A stretch of DNA of 64,000 nt from Solea solea. Taxonomy: Eukaryota; Chordata; Actinopteri; Pleuronectiformes; Soleidae. The position numbers were made by a program, and so were the translations under genes. Where the stretch lies: positions 879,613 to 943,612 of the forward strand of contig NC_081153.1 in the NCBI RefSeq assembly GCF_958295425.1, read 5' to 3'. This document shows positions 52,634 through 63,344 of this stretch, one piece after another (positions within the stretch are counted from its first letter, which is position 1; each line of letters begins with the position of its first letter). The notes beneath the pieces are model-generated. The model saw only the letters and a program-made list of their open reading frames with translations, had not been told where the DNA came from and ran no database searches.

Positions 52634-52658
52634 TCAACCCACAAGGATTTATCAAAGT
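52376..52658. other. Gap between LINE tail and solo LTR, with (ATA)n
   Basis: An AAT run lies at 52600-52632. Nothing else is seen. Confidence 0.5.
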
Positions 52659-53426
52659 TACGCTGACAAGATGGTTCAGAGAGGACTCCGACGCAGAGGC
52701 TTTTTAATGGTCTTTATTGGCACTCGTTAACAAAACACAAGACAGATCCTCTTTACTGAGGGAAAACAAAAGCGTGGCTATGAAAAACTATAACAAATGG
52801 AGAACGCAACGCTCTTCAAAAGAAACGTTGCGGAACTAGGGACGAGGAACAAAAAATCACTCCGAAGAGGAAACTCGTTTAGACTCAGACTATGATTATC
52901 ACCTAAAACTCAAAACAGAAAACTCTCCAAACGGAGGAAAACAAAGCTCTAAACACTTCAAAACGAAAACTAACTCAAAAGCACAATCCTATTGATTGGC
53001 GATCTTTAACTAACTAAGAACGAGGTCAAAAACAAAACGCAATCTAAATGATTGGATCTAATCAATCTAACTAATAACAGGTAAGTCACAATCCTAGTGA
53101 TTGGAGTTCCTAAAAAGGCTGTGAAAATTTACAAACAGAAATCTCTCCCAAGGAGATAAATCTTAACTAAGGTATCAGCTAACAGGCTATGATAAGAAAA
53201 CTTACAAAGAAAACGTCGCTCACTAAGAGGATCGAGAAACTTGTGGAATCTGTGGCTGTGACGAGGAGCTCTGGTGATCAGGTATGGACGAAAACACACT
53301 GGCACTGAAACAAGCAAACAGAGAGTTTTTAAGGTTCACATGGCTTAATTGTCAGCAGGTGTGTGTAATCAGGACCGGCAGGCCGGTGGAGGAGGGGGCG
53401 GGGCAAACTGCCCGAGTGACATACGC
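52659..53426 (-). mobile_element. Solo LTR with 5-bp target duplication
   Basis: A 758-bp sequence at 52664-53421 starts TGACAAG and ends GAGTGACA (TG...CA). It is flanked on both sides by TACGC (52659-52663 and 53422-53426), an exact 5-bp target duplication. On the minus strand AATAAAGACC sits near the right place for a polyadenylation signal. No internal retroelement genes are present, so it is best explained as an LTR left by recombination. The family is unknown. Confidence 0.8.
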
Positions 53427-55125
53427 ATTGTTTGGTCGTACAGTTTCAAGACATTATGTTTAAATAAATGAGAAAAATGTTCATTCCCACATAAACTTTT
53501 CTTTTTTGAATGTGAGCTGACATTTAAAGGGGCCACAGATAACTGGTTAGCGTCACCTGTTGCTATGCAGAGAAAACGTATGGACTTTAGCACATTGTTC
53601 ACAACAACGGGCATTGACTAAAAGTCATCGAGCTCCTGAGACACATTTAAAAAGCCATCAGTGTTTTTAGCACTTTACAGTTTGAAGGGTGTTTCAAGTG
53701 TTGAAAAGCCAGATATTACCTTTCAAATTGTTTAATATTAGCAGGGAAACGCACAGTAAAATAAACTCCACAAAGTTATACAAAGTATAACTGTCTGTAA
53801 AAAAGAATCATAAAGCTGTTATTTATTCATGTGTTTATATTGTAATATAATTGTATTTGAAGGTCATAGCGTCTCAATTTTGATAATAGTTTGTTGAAGT
53901 GATATTTTGGAAGTAGAAAAGTGTCACTGTATAAAACTTTATTCTAAGACGTTGCTCTTAGAGGCATTTGGCCTGGTGTCGCAGTCGGGGATGATGAATC
54001 TTGTTTTGATGGATGTGGTTTTCTCTTTGACGTACTCAGTGTGCAACAGCATGACTGTGGTGTCGCACAACTATCTGACCTCAAACTAAAGATAACACTA
54101 TCAGACCAAAAATATAATTCATGTCCGCCAACTGGACACACGGGTCTATTACTAACCTGTAATATTGTAATATTTAATTATACAGGATCACGGTGTGGTT
54201 ATTGACGGTGTTGTGTGTGAATTATGTTGCGCTGCAGTTAATCCAGATTGACTCCTGGTTGATACACACTAGCCACGCCCTTATCTCTGCCCCTCTGTTG
54301 GTTGGTAGATGATTTATCTCGCAGTTTATGAAGCAGGTCCTCGCCTTGGTTTTAAAATGTTATTTTCATTAAAAAACAACAACAACAAGGTCTTAAACAC
54401 ATGATTGAGCATGACATACACGTTGTATATGTTAAACAACTTTCACCCTTTTACACTTTACTGTATATGTATACAACACTACTCTCTGTTTCTTTTATAA
54501 TGCAGAATCATCTTGTTGACTCTTCACTTGGTTGTGTCTCTTCCTCAGAACTGAGATTTGACTGTTTTGTGCTGGAACCTTTCAGATCAGCTGTCATATC
54601 AGATGATAAATGACCATTATAAAAACCCTAAACTTAGACAAAATAAATGCCTTTCAGTTGTATTTGATCATGCAGATTTGACTGTATAAATATGTACTTA
54701 CATTATAGTTAGAACAACAACAGTGTTATTCATTCTTTCATCTAACATATGTTGTAATACAATGGTTAATTATTCACGAGGCAAACAATAGACCCATTGT
54801 ACTGGTTACTGACAGTCATGTGATCCATGATGTCATTAGCTGTATATTTATATCTTTTTCCAAAATGAACTGTCTGTTATCATTGACGTCATGACGTCCG
54901 ATTCTTTAATGATCTGATTATCGTCATCAATCTATAGATAACAATGTTGTACTGTGGTAAAAATAGCAGTCGTGTTGACACACAACACAGTTTGGTATGT
55001 TGACTAATCACAGACGTTAACATGTTCACACCCATAAATGTGCAAAAGAAGACTTTTTATTGAACTTCACTGATTAATACATGAAATATGTAATGTAAGA
55101 AGTTGCTTTGAGATGTGTTCTTATA
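53427..55125. other. Intergenic region
   Basis: AT-rich and mostly featureless. An 85-codon open frame without ATG at 53948-54205 is discussed as a finding. Confidence 0.45.
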
Positions 55126-55701
55126 TTAAGTGTTAGTCGGCGTGTTATTGTTCACAAAACCAGGGTTACAATTAAATAATACATTGTATAAATGGGTTTG
55201 TAGAAAGTGGGAAAAGCAGAAGAGAAATAAAGTCAGAATACAGAAGTGTAAGTAAAAGGTAATCCAAGGAAATAGAATGGGGATTAATAAGAAACTAAGG
55301 GGGGGGGGGGGATGGAAATCAGATTTGTACACTCCCATTGTCCAGGGGAGTGTAGGAAAACTACCAAACTTTTTATGAGTCAAATCTCTAATTTGCAAGT
55401 ATTGCAAAAAATGTTTGTTGGTCAGACAGAATTTTCTGGATAGTTGTTGAAAGCTAGCAAAAGTGTCATTAACATACAGGTCCTCAATACTGTGTCCTCA
55501 ATACCCTTGTACCCACATTTTGAAGCCATTGTCCATAAACGATGGTTCTTCTCCAGTGCTGCTGCAAAGACTGAGGGAAGAAGAGGGGCAAGTTTATCTT
55601 TGAATTCTTTATAAAAATCAACGGGGCTTTTCCACTCTGAAGGGACATTATTGCATTGTTCATTTCCTCCAGTGTCACATGATCTGTCAAACTCGCCAAT
55701 C
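55126..55701 (-). pseudogene. L1-type LINE reverse transcriptase remnant
   Basis: Minus-strand pieces: LTDHVTLEEMNNAIMSLQSG, FYKEFKDKLAPLLPSVF, then VNDTFASFQQLSRKFCL and FLQYLQIRDLTHKKFGS. These match L1/Tx1-type RT start and C-terminal segments with a large deletion between them. The endonuclease half lies at 56937-57215, past an inserted MITE. Confidence 0.7.
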
Positions 55702-56622
55702 AAAGTCAGTGGGCGGAGCTAACACTAATCTAGTCCGATTCATTGCTTTGGTCTGAAGTAGCATGCCTGGAGAAAGCCATGTATCCCAGAATGCATTTGG
55801 ACAGGACACACAGCAGCAGATAATACAAATATAAACCTGAAATAAATATTTTTCTGTGTCCCCCGAATGCAGTTTTAAGATCATTTGAGGCGAGAAATGA
55901 GTCATTTAGAATTCAAACATGTGGTTTGTGACGTTTTTCTTGTTTGGCAGCGACGTTGTTGGAGGTGATCAGCTCAGAACGCAGCGTTACCTCGGCCTGT
56001 CCTGATGAAATGATCGGCTGGCTCAGACGTCGCTGTCATTAGATGCTCGGTGTGATTTGTTGTTGACATGTTATTTTGTTTTTAATGGAAACGTTTAGAC
56101 CTGACAGTTTGAAAGTTTGTATATTATTAATGTTTTATGTATTTATCTCCTGTGGACATATTACAGCAGTGTATGTATATGTATTTTCCACATGGTACTG
56201 TATATTTTTATATAAGTTAAATATTTAAAATAAGAAAATAATATATATGCATTTATTATAAGTATTGTATGTTCATTTATCAACACTCTGTGATGAGGCT
56301 TAAGCACCCACCATTCAAACAGCAGTTCAAACAAGGATGTAGCATTTCAAATGAAGTGTACACTTATGTACTCCAGTAGTACTTCCCAAGAATGCAAGTA
56401 CTTGGGCATAGAGAAAGGACCATTGATTTTTAGTGGTTGTAAATAAAGTTTTGTTTGATAGAGACTCTTAACCAACGTAGAGGTGAATAGCGCCACCCAG
56501 TGTATAGGAACATGTTCACTAGCTCTGCATCAATCCATTATGTGGAATTGATTTGCCTTGACTTGATGTGCAGGGTAACCAATCAGGTGCTAGAAATCCG
56601 CCCACTGACTTTGACAGATAAA
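55702..56622. mobile_element. MITE inserted in the L1, with inverted TCAAAGTCAGTGGGCGG ends
   Basis: TCAAAGTCAGTGGGCGGA at 55702 is mirrored by TCCGCCCACTGACTTTGA near 56600-56617. The interior (about 55775-56427) is similar to 27470-28410 of the other MITE, including AATAAATATTTTTCTGTGTC and GAGTCATTTAGAATTCAAAC. It may be a related subfamily or an older copy. Confidence 0.6.
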
Positions 56623-56936
56623 ATAAATGAATGATGCATAAAATAATTATAGATTTTTTTTTTTTGGTAAAATGAATCATTTAATGGTGTATTTATTTAT
56701 TTAATTTTGGCACTTTCCATCCTCCATAATCAGGTAGCATAATTTGCGAAATAATACGGGATGCCGCATCTGAAGATAGCTATAATTTTCTTATACTTCA
56801 TTTTCCTAATATGAGCAGACCGATGAAATTAGTGATGAAAGTGAAAAAGTGATGACTATCCAGATTAGCGATGGATCTTAGCATCTTTTAAAAAAATGAT
56901 CATCATCAAAGTTGGGGCTGTAAATATTGACCAATA

Positions 56937-57215
56937 TTAAGCGAAGTTTGTGTCCAAGATAGTGTCTGATACAATGAAAGGAATCTTTTTATGAATGAGT
57001 ATAGCTACTTCTCTACCTTTACAGTTAAATTGTGAATGAAACATTTGCCCTACCCCAGTCTTTGTGAAATTCAGACTGGTCTTGATTCTGAAGGTGGGTT
57101 TCCTGAAGGAAAGCAATACCAACCCCTTTTTGTAAGTGAGGGAGAACCCTTTTCCTCTTGATTTCCTGATTCACACCCTTCACATTCCACGTCATCTTTA
57201 CCTGGGACAAGATGC
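56937..57215 (-). pseudogene. L1-type LINE endonuclease N-terminus
   Basis: The minus strand encodes MTWNVKGVNQEIKRKRVLPH, then GVGIAFLQETHLQNQ and REVAILIHKKIPFIVSD. This is the start of an apurinic-type L1 endonuclease, with the WNVxG and LQETH motifs (the E is catalytic). The rest of EN and of the linker to RT is missing. Confidence 0.8.
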
Positions 57216-57799
57216 AAACTGCTCTGTGTCATTAGAACCACTCAATTTAATAATACCAGTGTCTACCCCATTTAGATGATAAAAAAGCCAGATACTGTAG
57301 GTGCACAAACTGTAGACACAACAAATACCACATCCAAACTACTACATATAACACAAAAACAAGCCTTTAGAAGGCTATCCCCCCCCAGAAAACGTCAAAC
57401 TACTGCAAACCAGTGTTGTTTTTGGCAGCCATTCTAGATTTAGTCTTAGTTTTAGTCTTTTGGACTAAAAGGCTTATTAGTTTTAGTCACATTTCCTCCA
57501 AAATAAACAACAGAAGCAGCTCAAATGATGCTGACAATGTGACTGACAGACTGAGAACTGACTGACGGGGCGTGTCACTTCCTGTGCTTCCACTGGTGTT
57601 ACGCTGTGTGTCTCCTGCGCTCTCTGCGGTTTTCTATCTACTGAAACGATCGATTAACTGAACAAACACTTGTTTTATTACTAATACTAGTACTAAGTCT
57701 AATACTTTCACTCGCTACTTTTGCTTAAACTCTATCGTTCACGTAGATTCACGTACGGTGTTTCTCTCTCTGCTAGCGTAACAAGTTAGCTTAGCAGCG
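57216..57799. other. Leader region before L2 ORF1
   Basis: It includes a TTAGTCTTAGTTTTAGTC-type repeat near 57436. The last part is probably the L2 5' untranslated region. Confidence 0.4.
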
Positions 57800-58245
57800 A
57801 TGGCTTCTCTCTCTCCCTCTCCTTCTCCTGCTCTCTCCTGTGTTGGGTGCCACATGTTTAGCTACTCCTCTGCCTCCTTTAGCGATGAAAGTAAAAAGTG
57901 TAGCTTACTGGCTAGGGTGGAGGCGAGGCTTAGTGAAGTAGAAACTCGGCTCTGCACCATAGAAGCTAAATCAGTTAGCCAGTCCCCTGTAGTCGGTGCG
58001 GACCACATAGCATTAGCATTAGCTCCCTCAGCAGCTCCCGTGCAGCCGGGAGACAAACAGGGCAGCTGGGTGACTGTAGTGTTAAGCCTAAGAGTCCTGT
58101 CCACCACCAACCTGTTCACACCTCAAACAAGTGTTCCCCTCTCAGCACCACACACACACACACACAGACTGAGAAACCAACTCTGGTAATTGGTGACTCC
58201 ATCCTGAGGAACGTGAAAATAGCGACGCCAGCGACCACAGTCAGG
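57800..58245 (+). pseudogene. L2 LINE ORF1 fragment
   Basis: It starts MASLSPSPSPALSCVGCHMF, with the CxxC segment and a coiled coil (LARVEARLSEVETRLCTIEA). After a frameshift in a CA run near 58155 the sequence reads [16 protein letters not shown], the esterase-like GDSI block of fish L2 ORF1 proteins. It stops at the junction with another LINE tail. Confidence 0.75.
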
Positions 58246-58575
58246 TGTTTTCCCACCCACTGCACCTGACTGTGGAGGGGCTTGGCAGCTCCTTCAGCGG
58301 CAGGCTCCGGCACCCTCAGTGTAGGACGGAGCGCTACGGAAAGTCCTTCATCCCCACTGCTGTTCGGATATTTAACTCCTCGTCTTAAATGTCCACTCAC
58401 TTTCCTACTTACCCCTGATACTAACTCTATATTAGAGTGTAATTTTAATTTTTTTGTAATTTTTTTACTATATTGTATTTTATTTTATTCTATTCTCATT
58501 TCTTTAACCGAGCTGTTGTGAATGTGTGTTTTCCACCTGGGGGAGGAATAAAGTCATTCAATCATTCAAAATTCA
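58246..58575 (+). mobile_element. 3' end of a second LINE nested in the L2
   Basis: Translation includes RYGKSFIPTAVRIFN, then GGGGGAGGAATAAAGTCATT and ATTCAATCATTCA repeats, a LINE 3' terminus. L2 sequence resumes directly after it. Confidence 0.6.
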
Positions 58576-58635
58576 ATCATCCAAGCCATCAACCTGTCAG
58601 TTAGATCCTATCCCCACCAAACTGTTCAAAGATGT
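58576..58635 (+). pseudogene. L2 LINE RT linker, left of the Gmr1-like insertion
   Basis: PSTCQLDPIPTKLFKDV, interrupted at 58636 by the LTR element; the reading continues at 63345. The same L2 is uninterrupted, on the other strand, at 14935-15306. Confidence 0.85.
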
Positions 58636-59011
58636 TGTGGCAGTGGGGCTTGGTTAGAGCGACGGCTGCTGGAGGAAAGGAAGGAGTGGCTCAGCCGGTG
58701 ATCAGACAGCTGGACAGAATCAGGTAATTAGTCAGCTATATAAGCATGTTTGTAACCTGGTTCTGATCTCTTGCAGTAGGCTGGGTCCTCACGCAGACAC
58801 ACCCAGAGAGAGAGAGAGACGGAGAGACACGGAACGTCAGAGAGAGAGAGTCAGAGCAGCGCAGCGCAGCAGAGCGCTGACATCGCAGCCACAGCTGACT
58901 TCTTTTATTTGTTTGGTTGATTGTTTTGAGTTGACAATAAACCGGTCTATTTACTCCCTCAACGCCGCCTCCTCGTCCTTCCCGAACCCCAGTGAGTGGG
59001 AAAAGCTCACA
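58636..59011 (+). repeat. 5' LTR of the Gmr1-like element
   Basis: It begins TGTGGCAG and ends GCTCACA. AGCTATATAAGC near 58732 is a TATA-like promoter and AATAAA near 58936 a polyadenylation signal. 376 bp. Confidence 0.93.
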
Positions 59012-59012
59012 G

Positions 59013-59030
59013 TGGCACCTGAACAGGGAC
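59013..59030 (+). promoter_or_regulatory. Primer-binding site, tRNA-Lys-like
   Basis: TGGCACCTGAACAGGGAC starts two bases after the 5' LTR. It resembles the lysine-tRNA primer-binding site of many retroelements. Confidence 0.75.
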
Positions 59031-59032
59031 TC

Positions 59033-59884
59033 ATGGAAGGACAATCTCCGCTGTCGCTGGCCCTTCAGCACCTCGCTGCGATGCAGGAGAGCACCACCAC
59101 GCTGCAGCAGCAGCAGTCCCAGCTCCTCGCGGACATTGCGGCGTCACAGCGGGACGATCGTGCTCTCCTGCGGGAGCTGCTGCAACGCCCGGCTGCCCAC
59201 GGCGCCGACCCGGAGCCCGGTCGAGGACGGTCTCCGCCCGTCGCCCTGCAGCGGATGACCGCGGAAGATGACCCGGAGGCATACCTGGACATCTTCGAGG
59301 GCACGGCGGAGGCGTGTGGGTGGCCGGAGGAGGAGAGAGCGCTTCGGCTTCTTCCCCTGCTCACCGGCGTGGCGCAGCTGGCCGCGCACAGCCTGCCGGC
59401 GGCCGCGCGCCACGACTACACACAGCTGAGGAGAGTCATCCTGGACCGGCTGGGCAGTACGTCGGAGGGACACCGGCGGCGGTTCAGGGGGCTCTCCTTT
59501 GAAGGAGCCGGGCGCCCCTTTGCATACGCGCAGCAGCTCCTGGACGCAGCGAGGCGCTGGCTCTAGCCGGGGACCCACTCCGCTGAGGACGTCGTTGGAC
59601 AGGTGGCGCTGGAGCAGTTCATCGCTGGGTTACCACCGTCCACAGCCAATTGGGTCCAGTGCCACCGCCCGGCCAACATCGAGGCAGCGATCGTCCTCGC
59701 GGAGGACCATCTCTCTCTTCCCCGGCGGAGCATGAGGGAGGAGACCAGGCCAGCGACGATCCCTGCCAGCCGTCCCACTCCAGCCCCGAGGAGGAGGTTC
59801 CCAGCGGCATCGGCTCCTGCACCACACCCACACACACACACACACACACACACAGCCGGAGCATGCATCGCTCCGGTCGTCTAA
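59033..59884 (+). pseudogene. Gmr1-like gag with in-frame TAG, SCAN-related capsid
   Basis: From ATG at 59033 the frame gives a Gln-rich coiled coil, then the capsid with DDPEAYLDIFEGTAEACGWP, RLLPLLTGVAQLAAHSLP, ILDRLGSTSEGHRRRF and FAYAQQLLDAARRWL. A TAG at 59564-59566 interrupts it; the same frame then continues with EQFIAGLPPSTANWVQ and ends at 59884 just after a CA run. The zinc knuckle lies in another frame at 59972, so a frameshift sits at or near the CA run (about 59822-59853). This capsid type is the accepted relative of the vertebrate SCAN domain. Its role is particle assembly. Confidence 0.85.
59822..59853. repeat. (CA)n microsatellite inside gag
   Basis: A CA run within the coding sequence, at the point where the gag frame stops matching the pol frame. 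Dinucleotide slippage explains a frame change. Confidence 0.9.
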
Positions 59885-59885
59885 C

Positions 59886-62800
59886 TACCCTCTGCCGTCT
59901 TTCCCTCAGGGCCCAGCCTACGCGTCTGATCACCTGGCACCCCGGGGGGCTCCTCAGACGCCAGGGCAGGTGTGCTGGTGGTGTGGGCAGCCCGGCCACA
60001 TCAGAGCGGAGTGCCCGCTCATGGAAGTGGGGCAAGTGGTTCGGGTTGCCGGGCCGCCGGCCCCCTCCCCCGGTTCGGAAGGGACGTACCGTATACCGGT
60101 ATGTATACAAGGGGGTACACATCAAGCTCTGCTGGATTCTGGTTGTGAACAGACCATGATCCATCAGCGCTTGGTTCGACCGGGGGCATTGTTAGAGGCA
60201 TCATGGGTGAGGGTGAGGAGTGTGCATGGGGATATTCACGATTATCCTGTGGTGGCTCTGGAAATTTATTTTAAAGGGAAAAAACATAGAGTAAAGGCTG
60301 GAGTTAGTACTCGCCTCACGCACCCTCTAATTTTGGGAACAAATTGGCCGGGGTTTACGAGCTTAGCAGGGGAAACCATGGGGGTGCGGTCATGTAAGTC
60401 AGGGAAATGTGAGTTATGTGCTGTCCTTAGTGGTGAGGCGGAGGTGCCGCATCCCGACGCTGCTGCGGGGGGGGGGGGGGGGGGGGGGGCACAGATGGCG
60501 CCCATGGAAGATTTTCCCCTAGCACAGTCTCGGGATGAGACCCTCCGCCACGCCTTTGACCAAGTGATGGAAATTGATGGTTGTCCGGTTCACCCTAACG
60601 CAGCACTCTCTCACCCCTACTTTGTTGTCGTTAAAGACCGTTTATACAGAGTGAGTCGTGACACTCGAACAGGGGAAGAGCTCTCCCAGTTGTTAGTCCC
60701 AAAAAGCCGCCGAGAAACGATTTTCCAGGCGGCTCACCACAACCCCATGGCGGGTCACCTCGGATATGATAAGACACTGAACCGGATCATGGCCCGATTT
60801 TACTGGCCGGGCATTTGGGCGGATGTAAGTCGGTGGTGTGCATCCTGCCGCGAATGTCAATTAGTCAACCCTCCGGCCACCCCAAAAGCGCCCTTGCGCC
60901 CATTACCATTGATGGAGGTCCCTTTTGATAGACTTGCCATGGACCTCATCGGGCCATTAGACCGGAGCGCACGGGGATATCGCTTTGTCTTAGTTCTAGT
61001 GGACTATGCAACGCGATATCCCGAGGCAGTACCCTTGCGCAACATCTCGGCGAAGAGTGTTGCACAGGCACTGTTTCAGGTCATCTCCCGAGTTGGGATC
61101 CCGAAAGAGATCCTGACTGACCAGGGCACATCGTTTATGTCACGTACACTACGCGAGCTATACGAATTACTGGGCGTCCGCTCAATCCGGACTAGTGTGT
61201 ACCATCCCCAGACTGATGGCCTGGTGGAGCGGTTTAACAAAACGCTAAAGAACATGATTCGTAAGTTCGTACACGAGGATAGTCGTAATTGGGATAAATG
61301 GTTGGACCCTCTGTTGTTTGCAGTGCGGGAGGTGCCCCAGGCCTCCACGGGTTTTTCGCCCTTTGAACTCCTGTTCGGCAGAAAACCTCGGGGTGTCTTG
61401 GACCTGGTTAAGGAAAACTGGGAGGCGGGTCCAAGCACCAGTAAAAATGAGGTACAGCACGTACTGGACCTGCGAGCAAAACTCCATTCACTGGGTCAGT
61501 TATCACGGCAGAATTTGCTCCAGGCCCAGGAACGTCAACAGCGGCTGTACAACAGAGGGGCTAAACTTAGACAGTTTTCACCGGGAGATAAAGTGCTTCT
61601 ATTGCTACCATCGTCTAGCTCCAAATTACTCGCCAAGTGGCAAGGGCCCTTTGTGGTCACACGGCGGGTGGGGGAGGTTGACTATGAGGTTGTGCGTTCT
61701 GACAGGGGTGGAGCAACACAGATTTACCACCTTAACCTCCTCAAAGCCTGGAGGGAGGTGGCGTCTGTTTCTCTGGCCACCACGGTGATTGAGAGAGATG
61801 AGCTGGGACCGGAGGTGACTAAATCAAACAGGTCGGCGCCGGTCCCCGTTGACGTTCATCTCTCGCCGGGCCAGAGAGCAGACGTGGCCTCGTTGCAGCG
61901 GCAGTTTGCCGACGTGTTCTCTCCCCTGCCAGGACGCACAAACCTCATACACCACCACATAGAAACTTCCCCGGGTGTGACAGTGCGTTCACGACCCTAT
62001 CGCCTGCCGGAACATAAGAGGAAAACTGTTCAGGCAGAACTTCAGGCTATGTTAGAGATGGGAGTAATAGAAGAGTCCAACAGTGACTGGTGTTGCCCCA
62101 TTGTTCTTGTTCGCAAGTCTGATGGGTCAATACGGTTCTGTGTGGACTACTGTAGAGTCAACGAGGTGTCCAAATTCGATGCCTATCCAATGCCCCGGGT
62201 CGACGAACTCCTGGATCGGCTGGGCACGGCTCGCTTTTTTACGACACTGGATTTGACCAAGGGCTACTGGCAGATTCCCTTGTCGCTAGAGTCCAGGGAA
62301 AAAACGGCCTTCTCCACTCCGTATGGTTTGTACCAATTTGTCACGCTTCCATTTGGGTTGTTCGGGGCCCCAGCCACGTTCCAGCGCCTCATGGACCGGG
62401 TGCTGCGGCCTCACTCTGCATATGCTGCGGCCTACTTGGATGATGTCATCATTCATAGTGAGACCTGGGAGCAGCATATGCAGCAGGTGGGAGCAGTGCT
62501 GGAGTCCCTGAGGAGGGCGGGGCTCACGGCCAATCCAGGGAAGTGTGCAGTTGGACGGAGGGAGGTACGGTATTTGGGGTACCACTTGGGGGGAGGGCAG
62601 GTGCGGCCACAGATACAAAAGACCGCAGCGGTTGCAGCCTGCCCAAGACCCAAGACCAAAAAAGAGGTTAGGAGGTTTCTGGGGCTGGCCGGTTACTATA
62701 GGAGGTTCATTCCGGCCTTCTCGGAGCTGACCAGCCCCCTAACCGACCTGACCCGAAAAGGTGCCTCAGATCCGGTCCAGTGGACGGAGCCGTGTCAGCT

Positions 62801-62951
62801 GGCGTTTGAGAGGGTTAAGCAAGCCCTCTGTGGGGAGCCACTTTTGTACACACCTAACTTTTCTCTCCCTTTCATCCCTCAGACCGACGCCTCGAACAGC
62901 GGGCTGGGGGCCGTTTTGTCCCAGGAGGCGGCCGGCGGGGTCCCGGCCTAA
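59886..62951 (+). pseudogene. Gmr1-like pol: zinc knuckle, PR, IN, RT, cut RNase H
   Basis: One frame is open from at least 59886 to a TAA at 62949. With residue 1 at 59970: zinc knuckle CWWCGQPGHIRAEC (residues 2-15); protease LLDSGCEQTM (about 54-62, Asp in DSG); a glycine run from a 23-base G tract; integrase with HHCC motif (HHNPMAGH...CASCREC), D325, D384 and E420, a D35E spacing; then RT with FRPYRLP-type start, FCVDYCRVNEV, LPFGLFGAPATFQRLMD and the catalytic YLDD at residues 822-825; then RNase H start TDASNSGLGAVLSQE. RNase H ends after this first motif, so most of it is missing and the copy is unlikely to be autonomous. Integrase before RT is unusual for Ty3/gypsy. Confidence 0.92.
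60467..60489 (+). repeat. 23-base G tract in pol
   Basis: An unbroken G run between protease and integrase coding sequence, keeping the frame as a glycine string. It is prone to length error. Confidence 0.9.
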
Positions 62952-62968
62952 GTCGGGCGGTGGGGGTA
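62952..62968 (+). promoter_or_regulatory. Polypurine tract
   Basis: A G-rich stretch (GGGCGGTGGGGGTA) directly before the 3' LTR, the expected site of plus-strand priming. Confidence 0.6.
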
Positions 62969-63344
62969 TGTGGCAGTGGGGCTTGGTTAGAGCGACGGCT
63001 GCTGGAGGAAAGGAAGGAGTGGCTCAGCCGGTGATCAGACAGCTGGACAGAATCAGGTAATTAGTCAGCTATATAAGCATGTTTGTAACCTGGTTCTGAT
63101 CTCTTGCAGTAGGCTGGGTCCTCACGCAGACACACCCAGAGAGAGAGAGAGACGGAGAGACACGGAAAGTCAGAGAGAGAGAGTCAGAGCAGCGCAGCGC
63201 AGCAGAGCGCTGACATCGCAGCCACAGCTGACTTCTTTTATTTGTTTGGTTGATTGTTTTGAGTTGACAATAAACCGGTCTATTTACTCCCTCAACGCCG
63301 CCTCCTCGTCCTTCCCGAACCCCAGTGAGTGGGAAAAGCTCACA
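62969..63344 (+). repeat. 3' LTR of the Gmr1-like element
   Basis: 376 bp, same ends as the 5' LTR and about 99.7% identical by eye. Followed by the GATGT target duplication. Confidence 0.93.

Larger units (their letters stand above)
58636..63344 (+). mobile_element. Gmr1-like Ty3/gypsy retrotransposon, very young insertion
   Basis: 4709 bp with LTRs at 58636-59011 and 62969-63344, both 376 bp and differing at one position that I could find (C/A near 58836/63169). It is flanked by GATGT at 58631-58635 and 63345-63349, a 5-bp target duplication inside an L2 LINE. A primer-binding site follows the 5' LTR and a G-rich purine tract precedes the 3' LTR. The pol order is protease, integrase, reverse transcriptase, RNase H, which is the Ty1/copia-like order reported for Gmr1-like gypsy elements of deuterostomes. 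As read, the copy is damaged: a TAG in gag, a frameshift at a CA run and a cut RNase H. Confidence 0.93.
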
